Below are positions 9,377-16,930 of a DNA stretch of 64,000 nt, in pieces. The notes beneath the pieces were generated by a model. It had not been told where the DNA came from, searched no databases, and worked only from the letters and a program-made list of their open reading frames with translations. Positions within the stretch are counted from its first letter, which is position 1. Each line of letters opens with the position of its first letter. Source of the stretch: Polynucleobacter sp. AP-Ainpum-60-G11. GTDB lineage: Bacteria > Pseudomonadota > Gammaproteobacteria > Burkholderiales > Burkholderiaceae. The position numbers and the translations under genes were made by a program. Location: NCBI RefSeq assembly GCF_018688375.1, contig NZ_CP061318.1:1240001-1304000 (forward strand). Direction: 5' to 3'.

Positions 9377-9828
9377 CGCCGCTCCTTAAAAAAATCGCGC
9401 AGTATTTGTCCGCACTCTTCGCTCATGATGCCACCTTCAACTACTGTCTGGTGATTAATCTGCTTTTCTGAGAATACATTGAGCACACTCCCTGCGGCCC
9501 CCGTTTTAGGGTCGGTAGTGCCAAATACAACGCGATCTACTCTGGCATGCAGCATTGCTCCTGCGCACATAGTGCAGGGCTCCAATGTTACATACAAGGT
9601 TGTACCAGGTAGGCGGTAATTAGACTCATCCGAGGCGGCAGCACGCAATGCCATCATCTCAGCGTGAGCGCTAGGATCGCTATTAGTAATTGGCTGATTA
9701 AAGCCTGTAGAAATCACTTGGCCATCACGCACCAATACAGCACCAACCGGCACTTCACCAGCAGCGGCAGCGAGCTTGGCTTGATCCAAAGCTTGCTGCA
9801 TAAATTGGCGATCAAGCTCTGCTTGCAT
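9373..9828 (-). CDS. tadA: tRNA-specific adenosine deaminase
   Basis: This 151-residue zinc deaminase converts A34 to inosine in tRNA-Arg(ACG). The motif H55-A-E57 supplies a zinc ligand and the proton-shuttling glutamate, and P84-C85-x2-C88 supplies the remaining zinc ligands. FSEKQ and the C-terminal LRDFFKERR helix are typical of TadA rather than of other CDA-fold enzymes. It overlaps ldcA by 4 bases and sits 8 bases downstream of queD. The neighbours queD and queE also serve modification of a tRNA wobble base, so the grouping has functional sense. Confidence 0.94.
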   Translation of the reverse strand: MQAELDRQFMQQALDQAKLAAAAGEVPVGAVLVRDGQVISTGFNQPITNSDPSAHAEMMALRAAASDESNYRLPGTTLYVTLEPCTMCAGAMLHARVDRVVFGTTDPKTGAAGSVLNVFSEKQINHQTVVEGGIMSEECGQILRDFFKERR

Positions 9829-9836
9829 ATTGCTTT

Positions 9837-10301
9837 TTATGAGTGAGAAACGTCAGCCCAGCAATTGGGGGTTTCATAAAGACGAATGGATGCTAGCTTG
9901 AGTCGACCATCAAACGCTTTTTCAAAAACTGGCTGCAATACCCTAAAGGCGGCACTAGCCAAGTTTTCAACAGTAGGTACATGCTCCATGACTACCGTCT
10001 TGTGATTCGGAATGGAATTTAAATACTCTACCAATCCAGCATCCTCTTTAGCTACCAAAAAAGCGTGATCCCAAGGCTCCACTACATATTGATTCGTGAG
10101 GCGCTTGATATCCCCAAAATCCAAGACCATGCCATCGTCTGCTTTACCAGGATGATCCGCAATCACACCTGTCAGGGTGACTTCAATAGCATAACGATGG
10201 CCATGCAGGTGACGGCATTGCCCATCATGATTTGGAATACGGTGACCTGAATCAAACTCTAGTCGACGGGTAATGGAAATGGCTTCTTGCTTGGCAGTCA
10301 T
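9837..10301 (-). CDS. queD: 6-carboxy-5,6,7,8-tetrahydropterin synthase
   Basis: This 154-residue protein of the PTPS/QueD fold converts 7,8-dihydroneopterin triphosphate to 6-carboxytetrahydropterin in queuosine (preQ0) synthesis. Zinc ligands by homology are H20 (in FDSGH), H33 and H35. The catalytic cysteine C29 stands in the C-x3-HGH motif. The C-terminal half carries EHVPTVENLA and the closing RLYETPNCWADV, where the glutamate binds the pterin. The gene lies 41 bases downstream of queE on the same strand. queC and queF are not in the window. Confidence 0.93.
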   Translation of the reverse strand: MTAKQEAISITRRLEFDSGHRIPNHDGQCRHLHGHRYAIEVTLTGVIADHPGKADDGMVLDFGDIKRLTNQYVVEPWDHAFLVAKEDAGLVEYLNSIPNHKTVVMEHVPTVENLASAAFRVLQPVFEKAFDGRLKLASIRLYETPNCWADVSHS

Positions 10302-10342
10302 GGTTACTTTTCTAAATACTTAAATATCGCTTGGTAGAAATA

Positions 10343-10996
10343 CTATCGAATACCGATCATTTTATGGGTCTGAATACTCAAACGCCATAAAGGTCGCTTT
10401 TGACACAGCCGAACTGCCAATGCAAGGTTTTCTTGGAGGCTTGGACCGTCCATGGCCTGCAAGAAACGATTGCGGTAATCCATCTTCTCAAATCGGGCTA
10501 GTAAGGTCTCAATGGAACTATGACCTTGCTGAGGGATCACCAGCTTAATTTCATCGGCTTGCAAAACAATCAGCTCAGATCCAGCCTTAGGGCTGACGCA
10601 CACCCAATCAACGCCTTTAGGGACCTTGATCGTGCCGTTGGTCTCAATGGCAATAGCAAAGCCTTTGGCATGTAAGGCATCAATTAAATCCGCATCGAGT
10701 TGCAGTAGTGGCTCACCGCCCGTGAAAACAACATAACGCTGCTGTGGTCCTGCTGAGGTACTACTCCAAACCTCTTCAATAGTGTCAGCTAATAGCGCAG
10801 CAGTTTCAAACTTCCCACCGCCTACGCCATCACTACCAATAAAGTCGGTATCGCAAAATTGGCAAACCGCTGAAGCACGATCTTCTTCGCGACCACTCCA
10901 CAGATTGCAGCCAGCAAAGCGGCAAAATACGGCTGCACGACCTGCGTGAGCACCCTCACCCTGAAGGGTTGGAAAAAGTTCTTTTACGGTATACAT
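10343..10996 (-). CDS. queE: 7-carboxy-7-deazaguanine synthase (radical SAM)
   Basis: This 217-residue radical SAM enzyme performs the ring contraction from 6-carboxytetrahydropterin to 7-carboxy-7-deazaguanine, using the QueD product. The [4Fe-4S] cysteines are C30, C45 and C48, that is CX14CX2C in place of the canonical CX3CX2C. This insertion is known from the Burkholderia-type QueE. The N-terminal VKELFPTLQGEGAHAGR and the TGGEPLLQLD segment are typical. The neighbouring queD catalyses the preceding step. The ATG at 10996 directly opens the conserved N-terminus, so the start is secure. Confidence 0.93.
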   Translation of the reverse strand: MYTVKELFPTLQGEGAHAGRAAVFCRFAGCNLWSGREEDRASAVCQFCDTDFIGSDGVGGGKFETAALLADTIEEVWSSTSAGPQQRYVVFTGGEPLLQLDADLIDALHAKGFAIAIETNGTIKVPKGVDWVCVSPKAGSELIVLQADEIKLVIPQQGHSSIETLLARFEKMDYRNRFLQAMDGPSLQENLALAVRLCQKRPLWRLSIQTHKMIGIR

Positions 10997-11024
10997 AGCT
11001 ATGTGCTGATTTTAAGCGCTTTGC

Positions 11025-11753
11025 TTACTTCCAGGACACAAGCTCCCACTCTAAGTAGTCTTCCCAAAGGGCATCACTCCAGAACATGCCTCCCCATAAA
11101 TAGCGCCCATAGCCACGCCGGATAACCCAACGGCCGACTTCCGGGGCAAACCAAACATCTTCCTGACGATAGTTGGCTACTCGAGAAAAATCATTGCTAG
11201 TGAAGAAAGGCGCCTCATTCTGATACTTCAGGACTGGGAATTGCCCCGCGGGCACGCTGACACCCTCCCACTGAAGAGCCGTTACATTTAATCCCCAGTA
11301 GTAGTCATTATCGGGATAGCCCACGACTTGATAGCGGTCGCGATAGAAACCAGACCAGCCTGGGACGAGTTGCTCGGGCCACAAGGGAATCGGCTTCAAA
11401 AACTTCTGAGGGGGATTCCAGTGGGGATCCTGTAAGACATAACCCCAAGGTTGCTGGATTTCATCGGGGAGTCGCCCGGCTTTTAGTCCACTACGCTCAA
11501 TCCGAACCTGAGGCCCAATAGAAGCGACTCTCTCGGTAACAATATCCACCAACTCTTGGTTAAAGACATTGCGCACGTTGTAGACCCACTGCTGACCCAC
11601 TTGTGGCGCCCTTACCTTGGGAGGATTAATAGGTTGAGGTAAAGGCGTTGAAGTTGGATATGGCTGCGAAGCAATACAAGCCACCAACAAAGCTGGCGAC
11701 AGAAGTAAAAGGAGCCTACGTACAGTATTTATTTGTAAGAACTCAATTGCCAT
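11025..11753 (-). CDS. Predicted lipoprotein, paralogue of the next upstream gene
   Basis: This is a 242-residue protein I cannot assign to a named family. It has a Sec-type lipoprotein signal ending in the lipobox LVAC with C26 as the lipidated residue. The mature part is Trp- and Tyr-rich, probably beta-structured, and contains PQVGQQWVY, a D-I-V-TERV segment and VWFAPEVGRWV. The same landmarks appear in the same order in the protein encoded just upstream, so the two arose by tandem duplication. Its start overlaps the end of that paralogue by 25 bases, indicating cotranslation. An outer-membrane or periplasmic site is inferred. Confidence 0.6.
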   Translation of the reverse strand: MAIEFLQINTVRRLLLLLSPALLVACIASQPYPTSTPLPQPINPPKVRAPQVGQQWVYNVRNVFNQELVDIVTERVASIGPQVRIERSGLKAGRLPDEIQQPWGYVLQDPHWNPPQKFLKPIPLWPEQLVPGWSGFYRDRYQVVGYPDNDYYWGLNVTALQWEGVSVPAGQFPVLKYQNEAPFFTSNDFSRVANYRQEDVWFAPEVGRWVIRRGYGRYLWGGMFWSDALWEDYLEWELVSWK

Positions 11754-12427
11754 TGGTAGCTACCCTCTAGAATCACCGCACCAATTTGTCCCTGTATTTG
11801 ATAAGAGCCAGATGCCTCACGTGCAACCCAGCGACCGATCTGCGGAGCAAACCAAACTGTTTCTTTACGAATGCAATCGACCTTGTTGGGATCTTCACTC
11901 TCGTAATTAATCAGAGTCTGAAAACGGAGTGCTACAAACTCTCCAGCAGGAACAGTAATTTTTTCCCAGCCTTGCACGCTCATATATTCTTGCCAGTTCA
12001 TTCGCGAGTCTGAGTAACCAGCAATGCTGTACTTGGTATTGAACTGTTTTGCCCAGGTAGTCGATAGCTGCTCAGGCCAAAGCGGCAAAGATGGGCTGAA
12101 GTTTAGCAAGCGCGACCACTGTGTGTCTGTAGAAACCATGCCCCATGAAGTCTGAATTTCACTAGGTAAGCGAAAGCCATCAGCCGTCATGCGATCAATC
12201 ACAATCGTGGAGCCAATATTAGAAACACGCTCAGTAATCACATCCAGGGTTTTGCCATCAAAGATATTTTTCTTGATATAAGTCCACTCTTGCCCAATTT
12301 GTGGGGGGCGAACCACCGGCAGTGGTTTTGGTTGAGCAACCGGAATGCCATGCTCATATGAGAGACCACCACAGGCAACTGGAGCTAAAGCGGCAGAAAC
12401 GATAAAAGTACGACGAGATAAGTTCAT
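11729..12427 (-). CDS. Predicted Tat-exported (lipo)protein, paralogue of the downstream gene
   Basis: This is a protein of about 232 residues without a family name I recognise. The N-terminus MNLSRRTFIV followed by a short hydrophobic run looks like a twin-arginine signal, and the cysteine at residue 19 (PVAC) could be a lipidation site, although the lipobox is imperfect. The mature part matches the downstream protein: PQIGQEWTY, LDVITERVSNIG and VWFAPQIGRWVAR. A GTG at 12439 would add four residues. I prefer the ATG at 12427 because it gives a standard Tat n-region. The two paralogues seem to use different export routes, which is inferred from the signals alone. Confidence 0.6.
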   Translation of the reverse strand: MNLSRRTFIVSAALAPVACGGLSYEHGIPVAQPKPLPVVRPPQIGQEWTYIKKNIFDGKTLDVITERVSNIGSTIVIDRMTADGFRLPSEIQTSWGMVSTDTQWSRLLNFSPSLPLWPEQLSTTWAKQFNTKYSIAGYSDSRMNWQEYMSVQGWEKITVPAGEFVALRFQTLINYESEDPNKVDCIRKETVWFAPQIGRWVAREASGSYQIQGQIGAVILEGSYQWQLSSYK

Positions 12428-12483
12428 ATTGCTACCCACGGTAATTTAAATAAATGAGTTGGATAAATAAAGTTTACGGTTAT

Positions 12484-14379
12484 TTAATTATGCTTCAGTG
12501 CTTTAGCTATTTTATTGCGCCCCACTGAGGCTTTTGGAATGCCGGACATATCAAACCACTGATGAGCATCTTCTTCAAAGCCTACGCCATGCATAAAGTT
12601 GTAAATTGCTTTTTTAAGGCCCACGCCAAGAAGATCGTGATCGACACCAGAGGGATCAAGAAAAGCAACATCATTCTTGGCAAAGCTAATGGGGGGTAAT
12701 GGCACAAGCTCAATGCCATAGGCTGCCGGATCAAGCCCAACTGGAGAGTGCACCGTACAAGTAAATCGATGGAAGAAGCCACTCTGGATGCAGCCATTTT
12801 CAAAAAGCTGACGAACGTATTCCAGTGAGTCAACAGTCTCTTGGACGGTTTGCGTAGGGAAGCCGTACATGAGATAGGCATGCACGAGTATTCCTGCATC
12901 CGAGAATCCTTTAGTCACTTGAGCCACTTGCTCTACTGAAACGCCTTTTTTCATGAGATCAAGAAGCCTGTCAGAGGCAACTTCCAGTCCGCCGGACATG
13001 GCAATGCACCCGCTTTGCGCTAACAACTCACATAGCTCAGGTGTAAAGGTCTTCTCGAAGCGAATATTGCCCCACCAAGAAATCACCACCTTACGACGTA
13101 TTAATTCTTCGGCAAGGGCTTTTAGAATTTTTGGGGGCGCCGCTTCATCTACAAAATGAAATCCACTCTGCCCAGTCTCAGCAACGATGGCTTCAATGCG
13201 ATCAACCAATAGACTTGCAGAAGCAGTTTCATAACGAGAGATGTAATCTAAGCTGACATCACAGAAGCTACATTTTTTCCAATAGCAGCCATGAGCAACC
13301 GTGAGCTTATTCCATCGACCATCACTCCACAGGCGATGCATGGGGTTAAGCATATCCAGCAGCGATAAATAAGAATTGAGTGGTAGACCATCCCAGGTGG
13401 CAGTACCAACTTCCTCAAAAGGAATGTCCGGCTCTTGCCAATTGATATAACGAACTTTATTGCTAGCGGTTCGGATAAATGTACGAACGAGTCTTTCCAC
13501 AGAGCGTTTGCCATTCAAATGTTCCAACAGAGCCAGTAGAGGTCGCTCACCAGAATCTAGGGTGATGAAGTCTACAAAATCAAATATGCGCGGATCGGTC
13601 AGCTCACGTAACTCCGTGTTCACGTAGCCACCACCGAGACCAATTTTGATAGCGGGGTAATCTTGCTTGATAGTTTGAGCAATTCGTAATGCGGCGTACA
13701 TTGCCCCAGGGAATGGTACTGAGAGCAATACCAAGCCAGGTTGATGCTTTTCGATCGAAGACCTTGTCAGCTCCTGTAAATGCACATCCATTAATGTAGG
13801 ACTTGCAGCCAGAGCGTCCGCTAAAGGTGTAAAGGTAGGCTGACTACCTGCCAGAGACTCTGCATAGCGAACAAACTCAAAACGCTCGTCTACAGCATCC
13901 CGCAATACGTCGGATAAATCATTGAGATAGAGAGTGGCTAAATGACGCGCTCGATCCTGAGAACCGAGTGCACCAAATGCCCATGCTAATGAATCACCGC
14001 CCTCTTCTTCATCGTAAGCATCTAGAGATGCAAATCGCGGACCTTCAGGCAACAAAGCACGGCTGTTGATTCGGTGAGCCAGAGTGCTGTCACGCCCTTG
14101 CAAAAATGCAATCGCTAGAGCAATGGTGCTTTGATAATCTGTAAAGTAATCCAGGAAGAAGTTGACGCTCGCACTGCGATTTTCTTCAGGAAGCTGTAAT
14201 GCTTGCTCTTGAATTTCTTGCAAACCAGATGGAGTGAAAAAACCTAGGACCAAGGCTAATGCTAAATCCACTTGAACTGCATCGAAACCTCGTGAGCGCA
14301 GAAAGCCAGTCAGATAAGCGGTTGATGGATACGGCGTATTGAGCTGCGTCATCGGCGGAATGAGACTGAGGATCTTCAT
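12484..14379 (-). CDS. B12-binding-type radical SAM protein with CX4CX2C motif
   Basis: This 631-residue protein has the layout of cobalamin-binding-domain radical SAM enzymes. An N-terminal Rossmann-like part (MKILSLIPP, then residues 210-290 with GLGGGYVN and LDSGERPLL) is split by an insert of roughly 160 residues, and a radical SAM barrel follows. The cluster cysteines are C365, C370 and C373, giving CX4CX2C in place of CX3CX2C. Later barrel strands include WWGNIRFEKTFTPEL, GGLEVASDRLL and YLMYGFPTQT. I see no DxHxxG cobalamin-ligand motif, so base-off B12 binding is doubtful. The start codon overlaps the stop of the ferritin-like gene by 4 bases (ATGA), implying coupled translation. The substrate is unknown. 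Confidence 0.75.
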   Translation of the reverse strand: MKILSLIPPMTQLNTPYPSTAYLTGFLRSRGFDAVQVDLALALVLGFFTPSGLQEIQEQALQLPEENRSASVNFFLDYFTDYQSTIALAIAFLQGRDSTLAHRINSRALLPEGPRFASLDAYDEEEGGDSLAWAFGALGSQDRARHLATLYLNDLSDVLRDAVDERFEFVRYAESLAGSQPTFTPLADALAASPTLMDVHLQELTRSSIEKHQPGLVLLSVPFPGAMYAALRIAQTIKQDYPAIKIGLGGGYVNTELRELTDPRIFDFVDFITLDSGERPLLALLEHLNGKRSVERLVRTFIRTASNKVRYINWQEPDIPFEEVGTATWDGLPLNSYLSLLDMLNPMHRLWSDGRWNKLTVAHGCYWKKCSFCDVSLDYISRYETASASLLVDRIEAIVAETGQSGFHFVDEAAPPKILKALAEELIRRKVVISWWGNIRFEKTFTPELCELLAQSGCIAMSGGLEVASDRLLDLMKKGVSVEQVAQVTKGFSDAGILVHAYLMYGFPTQTVQETVDSLEYVRQLFENGCIQSGFFHRFTCTVHSPVGLDPAAYGIELVPLPPISFAKNDVAFLDPSGVDHDLLGVGLKKAIYNFMHGVGFEEDAHQWFDMSGIPKASVGRNKIAKALKHN

Positions 14380-15200
14380 GCCGCTTGGGTCCGTTTCTCA
14401 CTCAGAGATTCCAATATCTCCAATTCCTCAGAAGTAAAGCCAGCTTGCTCACGCGCATCAAAATTAAACGGCCCCCTCAAAGTGGGCGCACGGTATTTTT
14501 CGGCCAACTCTCGATAAGTCGCAATTGGGGATAAGCCCTTGTTGGCACATAAGAAGTTGAACCACCTATTGCCCACAAGCACATGACCAATCTCATCATG
14601 GAGAATGATCTCTAGAATTTCTACAGCACGCTCATCTTTGATTTGTTTAAACCGATCCCGAATCTCTGGAACTGCATCAAGCCCTCTTGCTTCCATAGTT
14701 CGTGGGACTAGAGCCATGCGAGCAATCACCGAATCTGTCGTTCTCTCAACCATCTCCCACAAACTATTGTGGGCCGGGAAGTCCCCATAACTAAATCCAA
14801 AGGTCTTTAAATGGGCATTAATCAAGCTAAAGTGATATGACTCCTCTTTTGCGACCCTAAGCCAATCTTCGTAATACGCCTGAGGCATATTCGGAAAACG
14901 CCATATTGCATCTAAAGCTAAATTCATGGCATTAAATTCAATATGTGCCAAGGAATGCCAAAGAATAGCCCTCCCCTCAACCGTATCCATTTTTCTTTTA
15001 GGAACAAACTTTGGTGCAACTAAATCTGGATTAGCTGGTCGGCCTGGAAGCCGGATATCCCGACTATCGAGGCTAGAGGAAATATTGAGTGCAATTTTCT
15101 TAGTCTGATAGTCATCAAACAAGCTAGCTAGCTGACTAACCTTAGATTGCACATCGGTGTCTGCCAGTATTGCGAGGGCGGCTTCTCGTAATTCAAGCAT
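14376..15200 (-). CDS. DUF455 ferritin-like protein
   Basis: This 274-residue, largely helical protein fits the DUF455 ferritin-like family. Candidate diiron ligands are E88 (in AHIEFNA), the E120-x2-H123 motif (EESYH) and E203-x2-H206 (DEIGH), the two ExxH pairs expected for a four-helix diiron protein. DUF455 members are remote relatives of diiron hydroxylases such as MiaE, but no reaction is established. It overlaps the radical SAM gene downstream by 4 bases and follows the GltB-like gene by 18 bases, so the three are probably cotranscribed. Action on the same substrate as the radical SAM enzyme is a plausible inference. Confidence 0.75.
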   Translation of the reverse strand: MLELREAALAILADTDVQSKVSQLASLFDDYQTKKIALNISSSLDSRDIRLPGRPANPDLVAPKFVPKRKMDTVEGRAILWHSLAHIEFNAMNLALDAIWRFPNMPQAYYEDWLRVAKEESYHFSLINAHLKTFGFSYGDFPAHNSLWEMVERTTDSVIARMALVPRTMEARGLDAVPEIRDRFKQIKDERAVEILEIILHDEIGHVLVGNRWFNFLCANKGLSPIATYRELAEKYRAPTLRGPFNFDAREQAGFTSEELEILESLSEKRTQAA

Positions 15201-15218
15201 GGTGACAGAGATGAGACC

Positions 15219-16829
15219 TCATGGGGTTGATACCGGGGCTAAGCCAAATCTACTCGTTTGAGCCCTATTCCAGTACTCCACATACTCCTGAGGTAAATCT
15301 TTTCGCAGAGAAGCGTCAGACCCTGGCAATAACACTCCAGGACTCAGGGTTGTGAGCTGAGATGCTAACGAACTTATCTTTCCAGAACTATCTCTGGACA
15401 AAAGATAATCAGGTGTAATTTCAGAGGGATACATTAGACCTGCAGATCCAATTAGATCCGCTAAAGATGCAACCGTATTCTGATGGAATGCAAACACTCG
15501 CTCAGCTTTATCAGGAACAACCAATGCTCTCTGGCGAATCAAGTCCTGAGTTGCAACACCTGTAGGACATTTATCCGTATGACATGTTCGTGACTGAATA
15601 CAGCCCAATGCAAACATAAACCCTCTTGCAGAATTACACCAATCAGCCCCTAATGCAATGGCACGAATAATGTCATAGCCAGAAATAATTTTTCCAGACG
15701 CTCCAATTGAAATATCGCTGCGCTTATTGATTCCAACTAAAGTATTGTGAACTAGCCTTAGGCCATCACGAAGTGGCATCCCCACATGATCTGTAAATTC
15801 AACAGGGGCAGCACCAGTACCACCCTCACTTCCGTCAACCACAATAAAGTCAGGACAAATACCAGTCTCTAGCATTGCCTTGGCAATCCCAAAAAACTCC
15901 CAGGGCTGACCGACGCATAACTTAAAGCCAATTGGCTTGCCGCCACTCAGCTTACGCAAACGCGCAATAAATTGCATCAACTCCACAGGAGAGGAAAATT
16001 CAGCATGATGGGCTGGAGAGACACAGTCCTCACCAATCGGCACGCCTCTAGTGGCAGCAATTTCAGCAGTCACTTTAGCGCCAGGTAGTACGCCGCCATG
16101 GCCTGGCTTGGCACCCTGAGATAGCTTGATTTCCACCATCTTGATTTGCGGATCGACTACCTGAGCGGTAAATTTTTCCTCAGAAAATCGACCATTCTCA
16201 GTACGACAACCAAAATAACCAGATCCTATCTCCCAAATAATATCGCCACCAAACTCACGATGGTATGAGGAAATTGAACCTTCACCGGTGTCGTGAGCAA
16301 AACCACCGAGCTTTGCTCCCCTATTAAGAGCCCTAATGGCATTTGGTGAGAGCGATCCAAAGCTCATCGCAGAAATATTAAATACCGATAAAGAATAAGG
16401 CTGAAGGCAGCTTGGACCGCCGACTTGAATGCGAAATTGACTTGGGTCTGGATGGCATGGAGAATTTGAGTGCCCTAACCACTCACCCTCAGGACCATAC
16501 ATCGACTTAATTGAACCAAATCCCCGCTTATCATTGTCTTTTTTGGAGCGGCTATAAACCATAGCTCGTTGATTTCTTGAAAAAGGGATCTTCTCCTCAT
16601 CATCCTCCAAGAAATATTGACGTATCTCAGGGCGGATATATTCAAGCAAAAACCGAAAATGCCCTATCAAAGGGTAATTGCGCAAAATTGAATGTCGCTT
16701 CTGAATTGAATCTTTTAGACCAATCAAAAATAATAGAGAAAAGAATATAGCTAAATATGGGCTATACGAAAAAGATAGGGGGGCAAGTATGCCAGTTGAG
16801 AGCCAAAAAAAGTATCTGGAATAATGCAT
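15219..16829 (-). CDS. FMN-binding glutamate-synthase-domain (GltB-like) protein, membrane anchored
   Basis: This 536-residue protein carries the central and FMN-binding domains of glutamate synthase without the glutaminase domain. Seen are AMSFGSLSPNA (154-164), KPGHGGVLPGAKV (241-253), the flavin-binding DGSEGGTGAAP (332-342) and the [3Fe-4S] cysteines C410, C416 and C421. The first 40 residues form one or two hydrophobic segments, which suggests attachment to the cytoplasmic membrane. Standalone proteins of this kind occur widely, and their natural electron partner and substrate are mostly unknown. A perfect Shine-Dalgarno sequence (AGGAGGT, six bases before the ATG) supports the start. 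Whether it makes glutamate from free ammonia is untested. Confidence 0.85.
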   Translation of the reverse strand: MHYSRYFFWLSTGILAPLSFSYSPYLAIFFSLLFLIGLKDSIQKRHSILRNYPLIGHFRFLLEYIRPEIRQYFLEDDEEKIPFSRNQRAMVYSRSKKDNDKRGFGSIKSMYGPEGEWLGHSNSPCHPDPSQFRIQVGGPSCLQPYSLSVFNISAMSFGSLSPNAIRALNRGAKLGGFAHDTGEGSISSYHREFGGDIIWEIGSGYFGCRTENGRFSEEKFTAQVVDPQIKMVEIKLSQGAKPGHGGVLPGAKVTAEIAATRGVPIGEDCVSPAHHAEFSSPVELMQFIARLRKLSGGKPIGFKLCVGQPWEFFGIAKAMLETGICPDFIVVDGSEGGTGAAPVEFTDHVGMPLRDGLRLVHNTLVGINKRSDISIGASGKIISGYDIIRAIALGADWCNSARGFMFALGCIQSRTCHTDKCPTGVATQDLIRQRALVVPDKAERVFAFHQNTVASLADLIGSAGLMYPSEITPDYLLSRDSSGKISSLASQLTTLSPGVLLPGSDASLRKDLPQEYVEYWNRAQTSRFGLAPVSTP

Positions 16830-16835
16830 TTAAAG

Positions 16836-16842
16836 ACCTCCT
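16836..16842 (-). promoter_or_regulatory. Strong Shine-Dalgarno sequence of the GltB-like gene
   Basis: On the minus strand the bases read AGGAGGT, six bases before the ATG at 16829. This is the best ribosome-binding site in this part of the window and fixes the start of the gene. Confidence 0.8.
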
Positions 16843-16873
16843 GCTTAGGCTTTGATTACCAATATTAAGAAGT

Positions 16874-16893
16874 TAGATTTCTATTTAAATCTA
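16874..16893. promoter_or_regulatory. Perfect inverted repeat upstream of the GltB-like gene
   Basis: TAGATTT and AAATCTA flank a six-base spacer, giving a 20-base dyad about 45 bases upstream of the GltB-like start, in the short gap after guaA. It could be an operator for a dimeric regulator of the downstream genes. It is AT-rich, so chance is not excluded. Confidence 0.3.
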
Positions 16894-16930
16894 CAGCAAG
16901 AAGTACAAAAGCAATAGGCTGATTGCGACC

